Assembly (NCBI RefSeq): GCF_015706575.1
Contig: NW_024037059.1
Coordinates: 12,437,730-12,501,729 of the forward strand
DNA from: Patiria miniata
Taxonomy: Eukaryota > Echinodermata > Asteroidea > Valvatida > Asterinidae
Length of the DNA stretch: 64,000 nucleotides
Direction: 5' to 3'
Under the pieces are notes generated by a model that did not search any database, was not told the DNA's origin, and saw only the letters and a program-made list of their open reading frames with translations. Numbering within the stretch: position 1 is the stretch's first letter; every line of letters begins with the position of its first letter. Below are positions 31,279-43,586 of this stretch, piece by piece. The position numbers and the translations under genes are program-made.

Positions 31279-31343
31279 AATCACTCGGTGGGACTCGAAC
31301 CCACGCCCTCCTGCTCGTGGGTTCGAGTCCCACCCGAGTGATT
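31279..31343. repeat. Inverted tRNA T-arm hairpin (unit 1)
   Basis: The left half (aatcactcggtgggactcga onward) and the right half (cgtgggttcgagtcccaccc onward, to gatt) are near-perfect reverse complements of about 28 bp around a 10-nt loop. Each half is a tRNA 3' half (T-arm plus acceptor strand CCGAGTG). Confidence 0.9.
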
Positions 31344-31466
31344 ATTTCAAAAATGGTCTTAATCTGCCCAATGGTTAAATTAAAATGTAATGGCAAATTT
31401 ACGTTCATGCCTGATAGGCCGTTTAATTGGATAAAGATTAAAAACTGAAAGGAAAATAATTCTTCA

Positions 31467-31490
31467 GTAGTACCATTGGCTGTAAGTTTG
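31467..31490 (+). pseudogene. Remnant of LRR exon B, unit 1 (deleted)
   Basis: At the position of exon B in other units only the last bases (ggct, 31478-31481) and the donor gtaagtttgatatg remain. The sequence jumps from the ttcttcagtagtac intron block straight to the exon end. About 150 bp with the acceptor and exon body have been lost. Confidence 0.75.
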
Positions 31491-31521
31491 ATATGCTTTG
31501 AATTTTGTTTGTGTTCATTTT

Positions 31522-31800
31522 ACAGAAGCTCGTTCGTGCCAGGTTTTAAAAGTGAAACACATTATTTTTGCAAAATAACGCAATAATTTTGGGAAAGAAC
31601 GCAATACTTATGCGAAATAGTGCAATAGTATTGCAAAATAACGCAATAGTATTTACAAATAATGCAATTTATGGAGAAATTACGCAACGTTGTATGGTGA
31701 AATAATCCAATACATTGCGAAATAACGAGATAGCATTACGAAATTACACAATTAGTTTTTGTGACATGAAACGCAATGGTTTTTGCAAATAAGTAGAGTA
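31522..31800. repeat. GCGAAATAACGCAAT repeat block (after unit 1)
   Basis: This is the same AT-rich degenerate repeat family as at 13.9 kb, starting gaagctcgttcgtgccaggtt. It is non-coding. Confidence 0.7.
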
Positions 31801-32290
31801 TATAATGCAAAGGGTCCGAATGATAAACCTTTATTATAGGCATACTTCGGAAAATTCTCACGCCATATTTTATGAAAGATAAAATTTGTGTGGGGATAAA
31901 AGCCTACCCGAGTGCGTGGCGGATTATGTGCTTTTAAAGGGGGTTGAAGGAGGGTGTTGAAGTTAACACAGAGACAATTAATAAGAGGGACCAAAGGCCT
32001 GAAGCAAATGAATCAAGATCTTACGGCGAGTGTTACTAAACGATTTTTTCGGGAACATTGTGATTTTCTCTCCATGTAGCATATTTAAGCCTAACATAAA
32101 ATGAACAAAAATGACTTTGGCCGGACGGAAGATGATGGTTAACAACCTTAGCAATCCCCACAATCCACCACTGCCTAATGCCCCCATATAAGCATGTCTT
32201 ATAAAACAAATGAAGGGCTAAAGGTACAATTATATGGCCGAATTTTCAAAAATTCGTTGAATTTTCTTCACGACACTTTAAAAACAAAGC
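31801..32290. other. Unit linker (unit 2)
   Basis: This intronic sequence is shared by all units (cgaatgataaacctttattatagg through tatatggccgaa). I see no gene. Confidence 0.5.
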
Positions 32291-32292
32291 CC

Positions 32293-34245
32293 CTATTGAC
32301 GCGATCTACAACCTGGCGCCGCAAATCTAGGCCATCAAGCAAATTGCAGCATGTTCATCCCCTTCCACTTAGTTTGTGCGCATGCGCCAACATCTCGGCT
32401 AATGCCGGTGACTGTCGAAATGGCAGCGCCGCGGAGAGGAAAGACACACCAATTTTCACCTGAAAAACATCCTGTTTATTTTGCTATTAAGTGAAATACA
32501 ATGCAACCGGATGAAATGAAATTAGTTATTTTTATTTTATTTGCCATATTTTTGAGAAAAAAATTCGATATTTCTAGAAAATGTCGTTTTAGATCGCTGT
32601 TTGCTTTACATTTCCATACTATCATCGGCAAAAGAGCCAACTTAAGTTGGGGATTTTTTTAATGTTCTCCAGTTTCCCCAAACATGTCACTTATCACAGC
32701 ATTTGAATGAGATATGAAAAAAATATTATTACAGGATTTACGAGTTATTGAGAATAGGTTTGCGTTCCTTAGGTGGCTATTATTTTTGAAGTTTCCGACA
32801 GTACGTTTACATGTTTGAACCGCGCGCCGTCAAAAAAGATGTCACCGTGCACGAACGGCCAATGTTGGGCTGTCCACTGGAGCACTGGTCCAGCTTGCAC
32901 TATGCGGAAAATCACGCTTCCCTATATAGGTCAGCGGAAAAAAAGTATAACTTCGGCGAATACGTCTTTCTTTCGTGAGCTGTCCTATTAGCAATAACTC
33001 GGAAATGGTATCATTATTTTATCTATTCTTTGCCTAAATGGCAATGTCTTTTATTTGTCCAGGAAAACTGGAGAAATATTTTTAAAATCCGATTGATTCT
33101 CGCAGGGTTTGAAGAATTATCGGGGAAATTTTTTTCTCTCTTAAAATCTCTTTTTTTTCTTCAGAGTAATTTTTTTGCATTTGGACAATGTTAGCTCATG
33201 ACATGATTGTAAACTTCATATATAAAGTTCTGAAAATAGTTTAAAGGTCGTCTGTAACTTGTGGATGATTACCCGGTATGTGATAATGTTTTCGGCTGAT
33301 CAACGAGTGCGAAATGGCGCCATCTGTCGTCTGATCGATTTCAGAATCTTTTGGTCCCTTACGCATGCGAGAAAAAAACTAAGTGGTGCACAAAGGTCTG
33401 GGCATGAACATACGTGAAAAGACCGCCTAAAAGCTCCATCGACGACATACGAACTCTCCTGGTCCGGATATGCCGATGATTTGATCCTTTTCTTCAACAC
33501 TGCACCTGCACGCCATACCTCCAAACTGCTGCCGCCCTCCTCAACGACGTTTTCGTCAATATCGATCTCAAGATCATCTTTAAAGACAGAGACGATGATA
33601 TCAAACTTCACAACCTTCAACCCAAACACCCTCTACCCCTCCTAGGTTATCCAAATCAACAACATGAACATCAAAAACACCGAGACATTCAAGCACCTGG
33701 GCACAGTATATCACATGCCCAACCCAACACCAGGGACATCGAAATCAGCTACCGGGTCAACAGCGCACGCTCAAATTGCACCCCTAACAAGGCACTGTTA
33801 GTATATCATTGGATAAAATAATGTGACATTGCGAGTTCCATACCTTGGTAGCCTGATTAAAAGGACACTGACCTATTCCAGCCAAAACTGGAACCCACTG
33901 AGGAGGAAAAGACAACATTTGGATGCTGTGTATAGGGACTTTCTACACAGAGTGGTCCGTGGTGGATTTCGCTAAGTCAGCGCAGTTTGGCGAGGGACAC
34001 AATCTTTACACCAATGCAAGAATTCACCAAATCTGCGGCACCTCTAACGTCACGACCTTTATCGAAAATCAGCAAAACAGCTACTGTTGTCATATCATCC
34101 GCGGAGTTTCAGACCTCACCACGAATAAGCTGCTCTTCAATTCCGACTCATATCAGAAACGAGGTTGCTCCACCCCGACCCCCCTCCAACAAGTCTGTGC
34201 AAACCGACAATGTACAGAAGCCGAACTTGTCCATGAGCATTAAAG
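32293..34245 (+). pseudogene. Decayed LINE, RT C-terminal part (unit 2)
   Basis: This is the same composition as unit 1 but the endonuclease and linker are deleted: sequence passes from the unit linker directly to the cccctattgacgcgatctac block. It retains the YADD box (about 33465) and the C-terminal block ARIHQICGTSNVTTFIENQQ (33923-34243). It lacks the 28448-28783 insertion. Confidence 0.75.
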
Positions 34246-34583
34246 TTCCCGATACACAAGTATACCGGTATCCTGCCAATCGTTAAAATAATGAAGCAGT
34301 AAACCAAATGAATGAAATGTAGGCCTATGGCACAAAAATTGTTTTACTTTTTCTTCTGAGCAAACTGATATAACTTCAATCGGGAGGTTACAATGTTAAT
34401 TTTGTCTTTGAGAAAAGAATATAATGTAACAGATCATAATAACTGTTACATTCACCCCAATGTGGGTTCAGATGATTATGTTGCAATGTTATGTCTTTGG
34501 AATGTGAATTAGAAATATTTTGTTATACAGGATGTATAAGAAAGACAAAAAAAGGTATCATATCAACAGGATATGAACTTAAC

Positions 34584-34703
34584 GACCATTATAATGGTTT
34601 TATCATCAACTACGGATTTAGTGCTTCATGCAAGGCAACGCCTCCAAGATATTGGAAATAAGCTTACTGCTCCCTAGTCGATGATAAAACCATAATAATG
34701 GTC
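34584..34703. repeat. Fold-back MITE upstream of exon A (unit 2)
   Basis: Identical in layout to 30176-30295, with the same gaccattataatgg arms. Confidence 0.85.
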
Positions 34704-34803
34704 ATTAGTAGTACATATTTTGGTTACATTTTCCCAATGTTTAAGTGTATCTTTTTTGGAGGGCACCATACATTTACATTTCTGTTTATTTTTGACTTGA
34801 CAG

Positions 34804-34875
34804 TACGATGGACAGTCTTCCTCTTCAAAGGATTCCCAACGGTATATTTAGCGGGCTGATCAATCTCCGCACGCT
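34804..34875 (+). CDS. LRR exon A, unit 2
   Basis: The exon is 72 nt, phase 2 to phase 2, and identical in translation to the unit 1 exon A. The introns on both sides are nearly identical too, so units 1 and 2 are a recent duplication (offset 4,408 bp). Confidence 0.87.
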
Positions 34876-35432
34876 GTAAGTTTGATACGGTTCCTGTTTG
34901 TTTCCGATGTCACAGCTGACAGTGCAATCTGTATTGCATCATGATATTTGGCATCAATCCGACTCTCTCCAAAGTTACCGTTAAGCGTTTTCTTTGGAGT
35001 TAGAGTAACATTCCTTAAAGTAGCTGTTAAGCCCAGAAAATTTTAATCAGGATGTAATCAGTCATTTTTCTATATTTTGATTTAACAGATAATGTTATTG
35101 TCACAATTGGGCGGTCTTAATAGAAATACATGTGATCAAAATAGCCGTCTTTGGACTGATCTCTGTTGTTTGCAAATCGCTGCTAGTGTACGCTCATATT
35201 CTATCGCATAACTAACTTCAGCTTGATGAGACAGTAATTTTGGCTGTATGACATTCTTCGAGATCATCTGTTAGGTTCGTTTCGTGTTTGGTAGTTATAC
35301 AAGAGTATGAAGTCGCTGCAAGCTGTATCCAATATCAGACTCTTTGTTGTCGTTGATGAATAGCTGCAGTAACGAATATGCAAGTAAACTGATTTTTTTT
35401 TAAAGCTCTTTAATGTAAGTCATAACAAAAAT

Positions 35433-35506
35433 CGTTCAGGTGGGACTCGAACCCACGACCTCCTGCTTTCTAGTGCAGACCTGTTACCACTCGACCACCG
35501 AGCTTA
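35433..35506 (-). repeat. tRNA-like sequence (unit 2)
   Basis: Copy of 31026-31099 with the same intact T-arm and a few differences in the anticodon and D regions. Confidence 0.6.
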
Positions 35507-35685
35507 GAGGATCGGTTGGCTGGTTTGAATATGATGTACATAGCAGCGGGTACCGCATTTAACTATTCATATTAAGATGGAAGAATATTTGCGCCGGGGT
35601 AATGTAAATCAATATTAGGTTTTGCCCTTCACCGATATATAAACACTGTATACTCAGTGTAACCTCCCGAGTGAAAGTTGGAAAC

Positions 35686-35750
35686 AATCACTCGGTGGGA
35701 CTCGAACCCACGCCCTCCTGCTCGTGGGTTCGAGTCCCACCCGAGTGATT
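35686..35750. repeat. Inverted tRNA T-arm hairpin (unit 2)
   Basis: Same near-perfect fold-back as in unit 1. Confidence 0.9.
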
Positions 35751-35955
35751 ATTTGAAAAATGGTCTTAATCTGCCCAATGGTTAAATTAAAATAAAATGG
35801 CAACTTGACGTTCATGCCTTATAGGCCGTTTAATTGGATAAAGATTAAAATCTGAAAGGAAAATAATTCTTCAATAGTACTATTAACACCAATCTAAAAT
35901 GTGTATATTTTGCAGTGTATTTCAGTTTTGTTATATTCCCTCTTTGATTCGATAG

Positions 35956-36029
35956 TAAGATGGTAAATCTTTCGCTCGTGTCGCGATTCCAGCTGCTTCA
36001 TTTAGCGGACTCTCCAATCTCCGATTCCT
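35956..36029 (+). pseudogene. LRR exon B, unit 2 (2-nt insertion)
   Basis: Acceptor (ttcgatag) and donor (gtaagttt) are intact but the exon is 74 nt. An extra cg (gtgtcgcgattcc instead of gtgtcgattcc) shifts the frame before the IPAASF segment. If spliced in, it would throw all later exons out of frame. Confidence 0.8.
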
Positions 36030-36096
36030 GTAAGTTTGATTTGCTTAGTATCTTGTTTGTGCTCAGGAGTTTATTTACTTCAGGCTGTATTTTACG

Positions 36097-36360
36097 GAAG
36101 CCCGTTCGTGCCAGGTTTTAAAGTGAAACAAAATATTGTTGCAAAATAACGCAATAATTTTGGGAAAGAACGCAATACTTATGCGAAATAGCGCCGTAGT
36201 ATTTCGAAATAACGCAATAGTATTGTAAATTAATGCAATATATGGAGAAATTACGCAACGTAGTATAGAGAAATAATCCAATACATTGCGAAATAACGAG
36301 ACAGCATTACGCAATTACACAATTAGTTTTTGGGACATGAAACGCAATGGTTTTTGCAAA
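36097..36360. repeat. GCGAAATAACGCAAT repeat block (after unit 2)
   Basis: Same dispersed AT-rich repeat family. Non-coding. Confidence 0.7.
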
Positions 36361-36854
36361 TAAGTAGAGTATATCATGCAATGGGTCCGAATGATAAAAC
36401 CTTTATAATAGGCATACTTCGGCAAATTCTCACGCCATATTTTATGAAAGATAAAACTTTTTTTAGTAATAAAAGCCCACCGGAGTGTGTGGCGGATCCT
36501 AGGCTTTTGAAGGGGGTTGACGGAGGGTATTGAATTCAACACAGAGACAATTACTAAGAGGGACCAAAGGCCTGGAGCAAATGAATCGTGATATTATGAC
36601 GAGTGTTACTATTTTTCGGGAACATTGTGATTTTCTTTCCAGTTGGCATTTTCCAGCCTAACATAAAATGAACAAAAATGACTTTGGCTGGACGGAAGAT
36701 GATGGTTAGCAACCTTAACAATCCCCACAATCCACCACTGCCTAATAACCCCATATTAGCATGTCTTATAAAACAAATGAAGGGCTAAAGGTACAGTTAT
36801 ATGGCCGAACTTTCAAAAATTCGTTGCATTTTCTTCACGACACTTTAAAAACAA

Positions 36855-39250
36855 AGTTTCAAGAGTGTTTCTTGATGGAAGGCATCAGTGAACTTGCAGG
36901 CGCGTTTTCGTCTACGTCACTCCAAACCAACACGAACCCCCGATCTAGATGAGCTAAAGACCCAGACACCAGAGCAGTCTTTTGCGAGCTGGTCAAGGAG
37001 AAGCTCGACGTCTTGGCATCACCACTGTCGACGATTTCAACGTGAACGTTGTTGATGCCCTCCAGCCTCCGCTACGCTGCCATACAAATCGAAATCCCAT
37101 CGCAAATCGATTTACATAAACGATCCAACGTTGCAGAACTTGTTTCGCAAACGGGACGAAGTCAGACGTTCGGGAGAATCAGAGGGATCTAAAGCAAACA
37201 AATGTCCAGGCTGATCCTGATCAGAACCCGTCAGCTCACTAAATGAGCATTTCAAAGCAGAAACTCAGCTCATAAGCTCACTCAATACCCAGCGGAACAT
37301 AGAAAAGTTGATTGCAACTGCCAAACTCCAAGTGACTCTACTTATAACCAAGACTGACATTACCTGCGTATACCAGACCAAATTCTTGCCCACTTCAAGA
37401 ACCGCTTCAATCCCATCAAACCCACCTTCCACCCGGCGGAACTCGATCATCCACTGTTGTTAACGACCTTCCTTCAAGAAAATACAACATCGAAGCCGAT
37501 ATCAACCATGACCCCCCTTCCAAAATGGAAACTGAGGAATGCCTCAAACACTTCAAGAATCGTAAGGAAAGTAAAGATAGTCCTTCCAAATTTCTTAAAT
37601 CCATCTACATCACCCAGCCCATTTTGACGCGATCTACAACCTGACGACGCAAATCTGGACCATCAAGCAAATTGCAGAATGTTCATCCCTTCCACTTAGT
37701 TTGTGCGCATGCGCCAACATCTCGGCTAATGCCGGTGACTGTCGAAATGGCAGCGCCGCGGAGAGGAAAGACACACCGTTTTTCATCTGAAAACGTCCTT
37801 TTCATTTTGCTATTATGTGAAATACAATGCAACCGGATGAAATGAAATGAGTTAATTTTTATTTTATTTGCCATATTTTTGTGATAGAAATTCGATATTT
37901 CAAGAAAATGTCGTTTTAGATCGTTGTTTGCCTTCCATTTCCATGCAATCATCAGCAAAAGGGCCAACTTAAGTTTTTTTTAGTGTTTTCCAGTTTCCCC
38001 AAACATGCCACTTATAACAGCATTTGAATGAGATATTAAAAAATATTATTACAGGATTTACGAGTTATTGCGAATAGGTTTGCGTTTCTTAGGTGGGTAT
38101 TGTTTTTGAAGTTTCCGTCCGTACGTTATACATGAACGAACTGCGTGCCGTCAAAAATTCTTTTTCTCATAAAATCCCTTTTATTAAGAGTAATTTTTAC
38201 ATTTGGACAATTTCAGCTCATAACATGATTGTAAAAATCATGTTCTCAGTAATGTTCATGAGTTTAGGTCGTATGTAACTTGTGGATGATTACCTGGTAT
38301 GTGATATTGTTTTCGGCTGATCGACGGGTGCGGATTAATGGCGTCATCTGTCGTCTGTACGATTTCAGAATCTTTTGGTCCCTTACGCTTGCGGGAAAAA
38401 AACTAATCGGTGCACAAAGGCATGGACATAAACATACGTGAAAAGACCGCCTAAAAGCTCCATCGACGACATGCGAACTCTCCTGGTCCGGATATGCCGA
38501 TGATTTCATCCTTTTCCTCAACACTGCACCTGCACGCCATACCTCCAAAACGCTGCCGCCCTCCTCAACGACGTTTTCGTCAATATCGATCTCAAGATCA
38601 ACCTTAAAGACAGAGACGATGATATCAAACTTTAAAACCAAAACCCTCTTCCCCTCCTAGGTTATCCAAATCAACAACATGAACATCAAAAACACCGAGA
38701 CATTCAAGCACCTGGGCACATTATATCACATGCCCAACCCAACACCAGGGACATCGAAATCAGCTACCGGGTCAACATCGCACGCTCAAATTGCGCCCCT
38801 AACTTTGTTAGTAAATCATTGGATAAAATAATGTGACATTGCGAGTTCCATATTATCCTGATTAAAAGTACACTGACCTATTCTAGCCAAAACTGGAACC
38901 CACTGAGGAGGAAAAGACAACATTTAGATGCTGTGTATAGGGACTTTCTACGCAGAGTGGTCCGTGGTGGATTTCGCTAAGACAGCGCAGTTTGGCGAGG
39001 AACACAAGTTTCACTACACCAATGCGAGAATTCACCAAATCTGCGGCACCTCTGACGTCACGACCTTTATCGGAGATCAGGAAAACAGTTACTGTTGTCA
39101 TATCATCCGTGGAGTTTCAGACCTCACTACGAAAAAGCTGCTCTTCAATTCCGACAAATATCAGAAACGAGGCTGCCCCACCCCGACTCTCCTCCAACAA
39201 GCCTGTGCAAACCGACAATGTACAGAAGCCGAACTTTCTCATGAGCATTG
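36855..39250 (+). pseudogene. Decayed LINE, linker to RT C-terminus (unit 3)
   Basis: It begins inside the LINE linker (GAFSSTSLQTNTN), keeps the pre-RT block with EECLKHFKNRK-type sequence (about 37530), the YADD box (about 38490) and the C-terminal block ARIHQICGTSDVTTFIGDQ (38928-39251). It has multiple stops. Compared with unit 1 a segment near 38150 (the middle of the unknown block) is deleted. Confidence 0.75.
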
Positions 39251-39657
39251 AAGTTTCTCGATACACAAGTACCGGTATCCTACCTATCGTTGGATTAACG
39301 AAGCAGTAAACCAATGAATAAAATGTAGGCCTATGGCAGAAAATTTGTTTTATTTTTTTCTTCTGAGCAAACTGATATAACGTCAATCGGGAAGTAACAT
39401 TATTCTAATTATCTTCTGAGCAATTGATATAACGGGTTCAATCTGGAAGTTTAATACAATATTAATTTTCTTTTTGTTTTTAAGCAAAAGAATGTATGTA
39501 ACAGATCATAATAACTGTTACATTCACCACAATGTGGGTTCAGATGATTATGTTGCAATGTTATGTCCTTGGAATGTAAATTAGAAATATTTTGTTGTAC
39601 AGGGTGTATATAAGAAAGACAAACAAAGTTATCATATCAACAGGATATGAACTTAAA

Positions 39658-39779
39658 GATCATTATTATGGTTTTATCATAAACTACAGATTAAGTGCTT
39701 CATGCAGGGCAACGCCTCCAAGATAATTGGAAATAAACTTACTGCTCCCAAGTCTATGATAAAACCATAATAATTGGTC
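39658..39779. repeat. Fold-back MITE upstream of exon A (unit 3)
   Basis: This is a slightly diverged copy of the fold-back element (gatcattattatgg ... ataataattggtc). Confidence 0.8.
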
Positions 39780-39885
39780 ATTAGTAGTACATATTTTGGT
39801 CACATTATCCCAATGATTTAGTGCTATCTTTTTGGCGGGGCACCATACATTTACATTTCATCTCTGTTTATTCTTGACTTGACAG

Positions 39886-39957
39886 TAAGATGGAAAGTCT
39901 TCCTCTACAGTGGATTCCCAACGGTTTATTTAGCGGGCTGTTCAATCTCGTCGAGCT
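39886..39957 (+). CDS. LRR exon A, unit 3
   Basis: The exon is 72 nt, phase 2 to phase 2. It encodes KMESLPLQWIPNGLFSGLFN then LVE. It is the most divergent class A copy: differences fall in the strand residues before the first Leu pair and after NL, plus Arg to Trp in the turn. Confidence 0.85.
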
Positions 39958-40301
39958 GTAAGTTTGATACGTTTCCTGTTTGTTTCCGATGTCACAGCAG
40001 ACAGTGCAAACTCTAATTGCATCATAAGCATTATCATCAATCCGACTCTCTCCAAAGTTACCGTCAAGCGTTTTCTTTCGAGTTAAGAGTAACATTCCTT
40101 AAAGTAGCTGTTAAGCCCAGAAAATTTTAATCAGGAAGTAATCAGTCATTTTTTATATTTTGATTTAACAGATAATACAAATGTTATTGTCACAATTTTG
40201 TGGGCTAATAGAAATACATGTGATCAAAATAACTGTCTTTGGATTGATCTCTGTTGTTTGCAAATCGCTGAAAAACTTTTGTCTCATAAATAAGGTTTAT
40301 G

Positions 40302-40357
40302 TTTGATTTGACAGCAATATTCGTGATGTAAGCCTCGGGTTGATCCCACCTGGAATC
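40302..40357 (+). pseudogene. Possible truncated LRR exon relic
   Basis: After an acceptor-like tttgatttgacag, the phase-2 reading gives NIRDVSLGLIPPGITQR and then a stop. This resembles the first two thirds of a class B LRR (xxVxLxxIPPG). No F-x-G-L part or donor follows. It is weak and could be chance. Confidence 0.3.
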
Positions 40358-41847
40358 ACACAGAGATGACCCTGTCCGATGGGTTTTCATTCCCTGTACA
40401 AAGTAGTAAAGAATCTTCCTGTGCTAGCCCCACAACACGATTTCAGAGTCGCGGAAGATACTACGCATCTGCAACAAAACTCTCTTGGAAAAAAACCCAG
40501 CTCATTGCAATTTCTTATCGATTTTGTTTTTAATCATCAGGTATTCTCTTTATGTGTCCTATTTTTTTCTTCCATGTGTTTTCTTTAATGCCAGCACTGT
40601 CGTGCTACGTAATTTTTGTTTATGTTTATTTCTTTTTGATTTAGCAATGCATGTTATTTCTAATATTCTCATTCAACTGTTGATTTTTCTTTGAGTTAAC
40701 CTTATGGACTCTCTTCATGGAGCACACATTTAATATGCCTCAATGGCAGAAAAAAATCAGTCTTAATCTGTCCAATGATTGAATAAAAATGGAATGGGAA
40801 ATTTATGTCTATGCCTTTAAGTAAAACAACATATTTGTGTATCGCGAAATAACTCAATATTGCGAAATAACGCATTAGTTTTTGCAAAATAAAACGCAAT
40901 GGTTTTTGCGAAAAAATGAAGTAATGCAATGGGTCCGAATTATTGGACCTTTATTATAGGCCTACTTAGGCAAATTCTCAGGCATATATTACGAGAGATA
41001 TAACGTTTTGTGGTGATAAAAGCCTACCCGGCCGAGTGAATGGCGGATCCTGGATATTTTTAAGCGGGTTGACGGAGGGTGTTGACTTTAAAACAGAGAC
41101 AATTAATAAGAGGGACCAAATGTCCAAAGCAAACAAATCGAGATCTTATGACGAGTGTTATTCAACGAATGTTTTATATTCTTGGGATTTTTTTCTCCAG
41201 TTGGCATTTTCCAGCCTAACATCTGAACACAAATGACTTTGGCCGGACAGAAGATGATGGTTACCACCCTAACAATCCCCACAATCCACCACTGCCTAAT
41301 GCCCCCATAAAAGCATGTCTAACATAATATATGAAGAGTGCAAAGTACAGTTTTTGGCCAAAGTTTCAACAATTCGTTCATTTCTTCAGCACGCATTAAA
41401 AACAAAACACTTTGTAATGCATATCAATATACGGTTTTAAGTTGCCTGATGAGGGGTACCCTTGTGATCTGTCGATCACTGGACTAGAGTCCTGCAGTAC
41501 AACAGCCTTGACTGGAGACTAGACAGCCAGCCCGTCACCCACAGTAGAACCCTGAATATAAAAGCACACGTTTTCCCATTCTAAATACCAAATCTAAAGG
41601 TGAAATATTTGATATATACTTTATATACTAACAATTCTCAAATCATGCAAACTCAGGCTACTCAACGGAGTCTATTTCTGCCTCGATGGCAGAAATGAAT
41701 CAATTTTAATCCGTCCAATGTTTGAATGAAAATGGAATGGGAAATTTACGTCCATGCCGTACAGGCAGTTTAATTGAATAAAGATTAAAAATTTACATAT
41801 TTTGCAGTGTATTTCAGCTTTGTTATATTGCCCATTTGATTCGATAG

Positions 41848-41919
41848 TGAGATGACACATCTTCCGCTCGTGTCGATTCCACCTGGTACATTTAGCGGAC
41901 TCTCCAATCTCGAATGGCT
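41848..41919 (+). CDS. LRR exon B1, unit 3
   Basis: The exon is 72 nt, phase 2 to phase 2, between ttcgatag and gtaagttt. It encodes EMTHLPLVSIPPGTFSGLSN then LEW. It has the class B core LVSIPxxxFSGLSNL. Confidence 0.86.
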
Positions 41920-43042
41920 GTAAGTTTGACATGCTTCGTAACTAGTTTGTGTTAAAGAGTTTATATACTGCAAGCTGTGTTTTATGGAAGCCTGTTCGTG
42001 CCAGGCTTTAAGTGAAACAAAATATGTTTATCGCGAAATATCTCAATAATATTGCGAAATAACGCATTAGTTTTTTATAGCGAAATGAAACGCAATGGTT
42101 TTTGCGGAAAAAATGAAGTAATGCAATGGGTCCGAATTATTGGACCTTCATTATAGGCCTACTTCGGCAAATTCTCACGCCATATTTTATGAGAGAAACA
42201 ACGTTTGGTGGTGATAAAAGCCTACCGAGTGAATGGCGGATCCTTGATTTTTTTAAGCGGCTTGACGGAGGGTGTTAAATTCAAACAGAGACAATTAATA
42301 AGAGGGACCAAATGTCTATAAAGCAAATGAATCGAGATCTAATGACGAGTGTTATTCAACGAATGTTTTGGATTCTTGGGATTTTTTCTCCAGTTGGCAT
42401 TTTCCAGCCTAACATCTGAACACAAATGACTTTGGCCGGACGGAAGATGATGGTTAACCCCCTAACAATCTCCACAATCCACCACTGCCTAATGCCCCCA
42501 TAAAAGCATGTCTAACATAATATATGAAGAGTACAAAGTACAGTTTTTTTTTGGCCAAACTTTCAACGATTTGTTCATTTGCACGCATTAAAAACATAAC
42601 ACTTTTCAAATGCATATCAATATACGGTTTCAAATTGCCTGATGAAGGGTATCCTTGTGATCCGTCGATCACTGGACTAGAGTCCTGCCCTACAATAGCC
42701 TTGACTGGAGACTAGACAGCCAGCCCGTCACCTACAGTAGAACCCTGAATATAAAAACACACGTTTTTCCATTCTAAATACCAAATCTAAATGCAAAATA
42801 TTTGATATATACTTTATATATACTAACAATTCTCAAATCATGCAAACTCAGGTTACTCAAGGGAATCCATTTCTGCTTCGATGGCAGAAATAAATCAGTT
42901 TTAATCTGGCCAATGTTTGAATGAAAATGGAATGGGAAATTTACGTCCATGCCGTACAGGCAGTTTAATTGAATAGAGATTTAAAATTTACATATTTTGC
43001 AGTGTATTTCAGCCTTATTATATTCCCCATTTGATTTGATAG

Positions 43043-43114
43043 TGTGATGACAAATCGTCCGCTCGTGTCGATTCCAGCTGGTACATTTAGCGGACTCTCC
43101 AATCTCGAATACCT
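43043..43114 (+). CDS. LRR exon B2, unit 3
   Basis: The exon is 72 nt, phase 2 to phase 2. It encodes VMTNRPLVSIPAGTFSGLSN then LEY. The donor is gtaaat rather than gtaagt, and one strand Leu is replaced by Arg. It is probably usable but weaker. Confidence 0.8.
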
Positions 43115-43139
43115 GTAAATTTGATATGCTTCGTATCTT

Positions 43140-43586
43140 CTTTGTGGCAGTGGCGTAGCCACCGGGGGGGCGTGGGGGGGGGGGCGACCGCCCCCATGAA
43201 ACCTTGTCGCCCCCCCCCCCAGTCGCCCCCCCACTGAGATTTTGAGTTTCTAAAAAATTATCATTGATCTACATGACGCCATGGGCCTAATTATGTACTA
43301 CAATGTATCTTTTGCGTAATAAAATATTGGTTAAAGTGGTCAGAAATTGCCTCAGATAGCACCACAGAGCATTTAGAACACCACAGAACATCTAGAATCC
43401 AATTTTTTTTCATGCCGTAAGGGCTTCGCGCCTCGCGCTTGCATCAGTTATGATCAAGGTATGTCCCCCCCCCACTTTTGAGAAGCGATTGACGCCCCTG
43501 CTTGACGCCCCCCCATGAAATGTTCCAGCCCCCCCAGCGCCCCCCCCCCCCACTGAAAAATTCCTGGCTACGCCACTGCTTTGTGG
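43140..43586. mobile_element. Non-autonomous hAT element with 8-bp TSD
   Basis: Element 43148-43578 has inverted ends CAGTGGCGTAGCCA / TGGCTACGCCACTG and perfect duplications ctttgtgg (43140-43147, 43579-43586). Long G and C runs lie just inside the ends. It inserted in the intron 33 bp after exon B2. Confidence 0.93.

Larger units (their letters stand above)
40740..43140. repeat. Tandem 1.2-kb repeats around B exons (unit 3)
   Basis: The block starting with cctc(a/g)atggcagaaa occurs at about 40738, 41680 and 42878. The intron sequence around the gtcgatcactggactagagtcc block is repeated at about 41475 and 42665. The B exons at 41848 and 43043 are offset by 1,195 bp. This is a local expansion of exon B not seen in other units. 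Confidence 0.8.
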
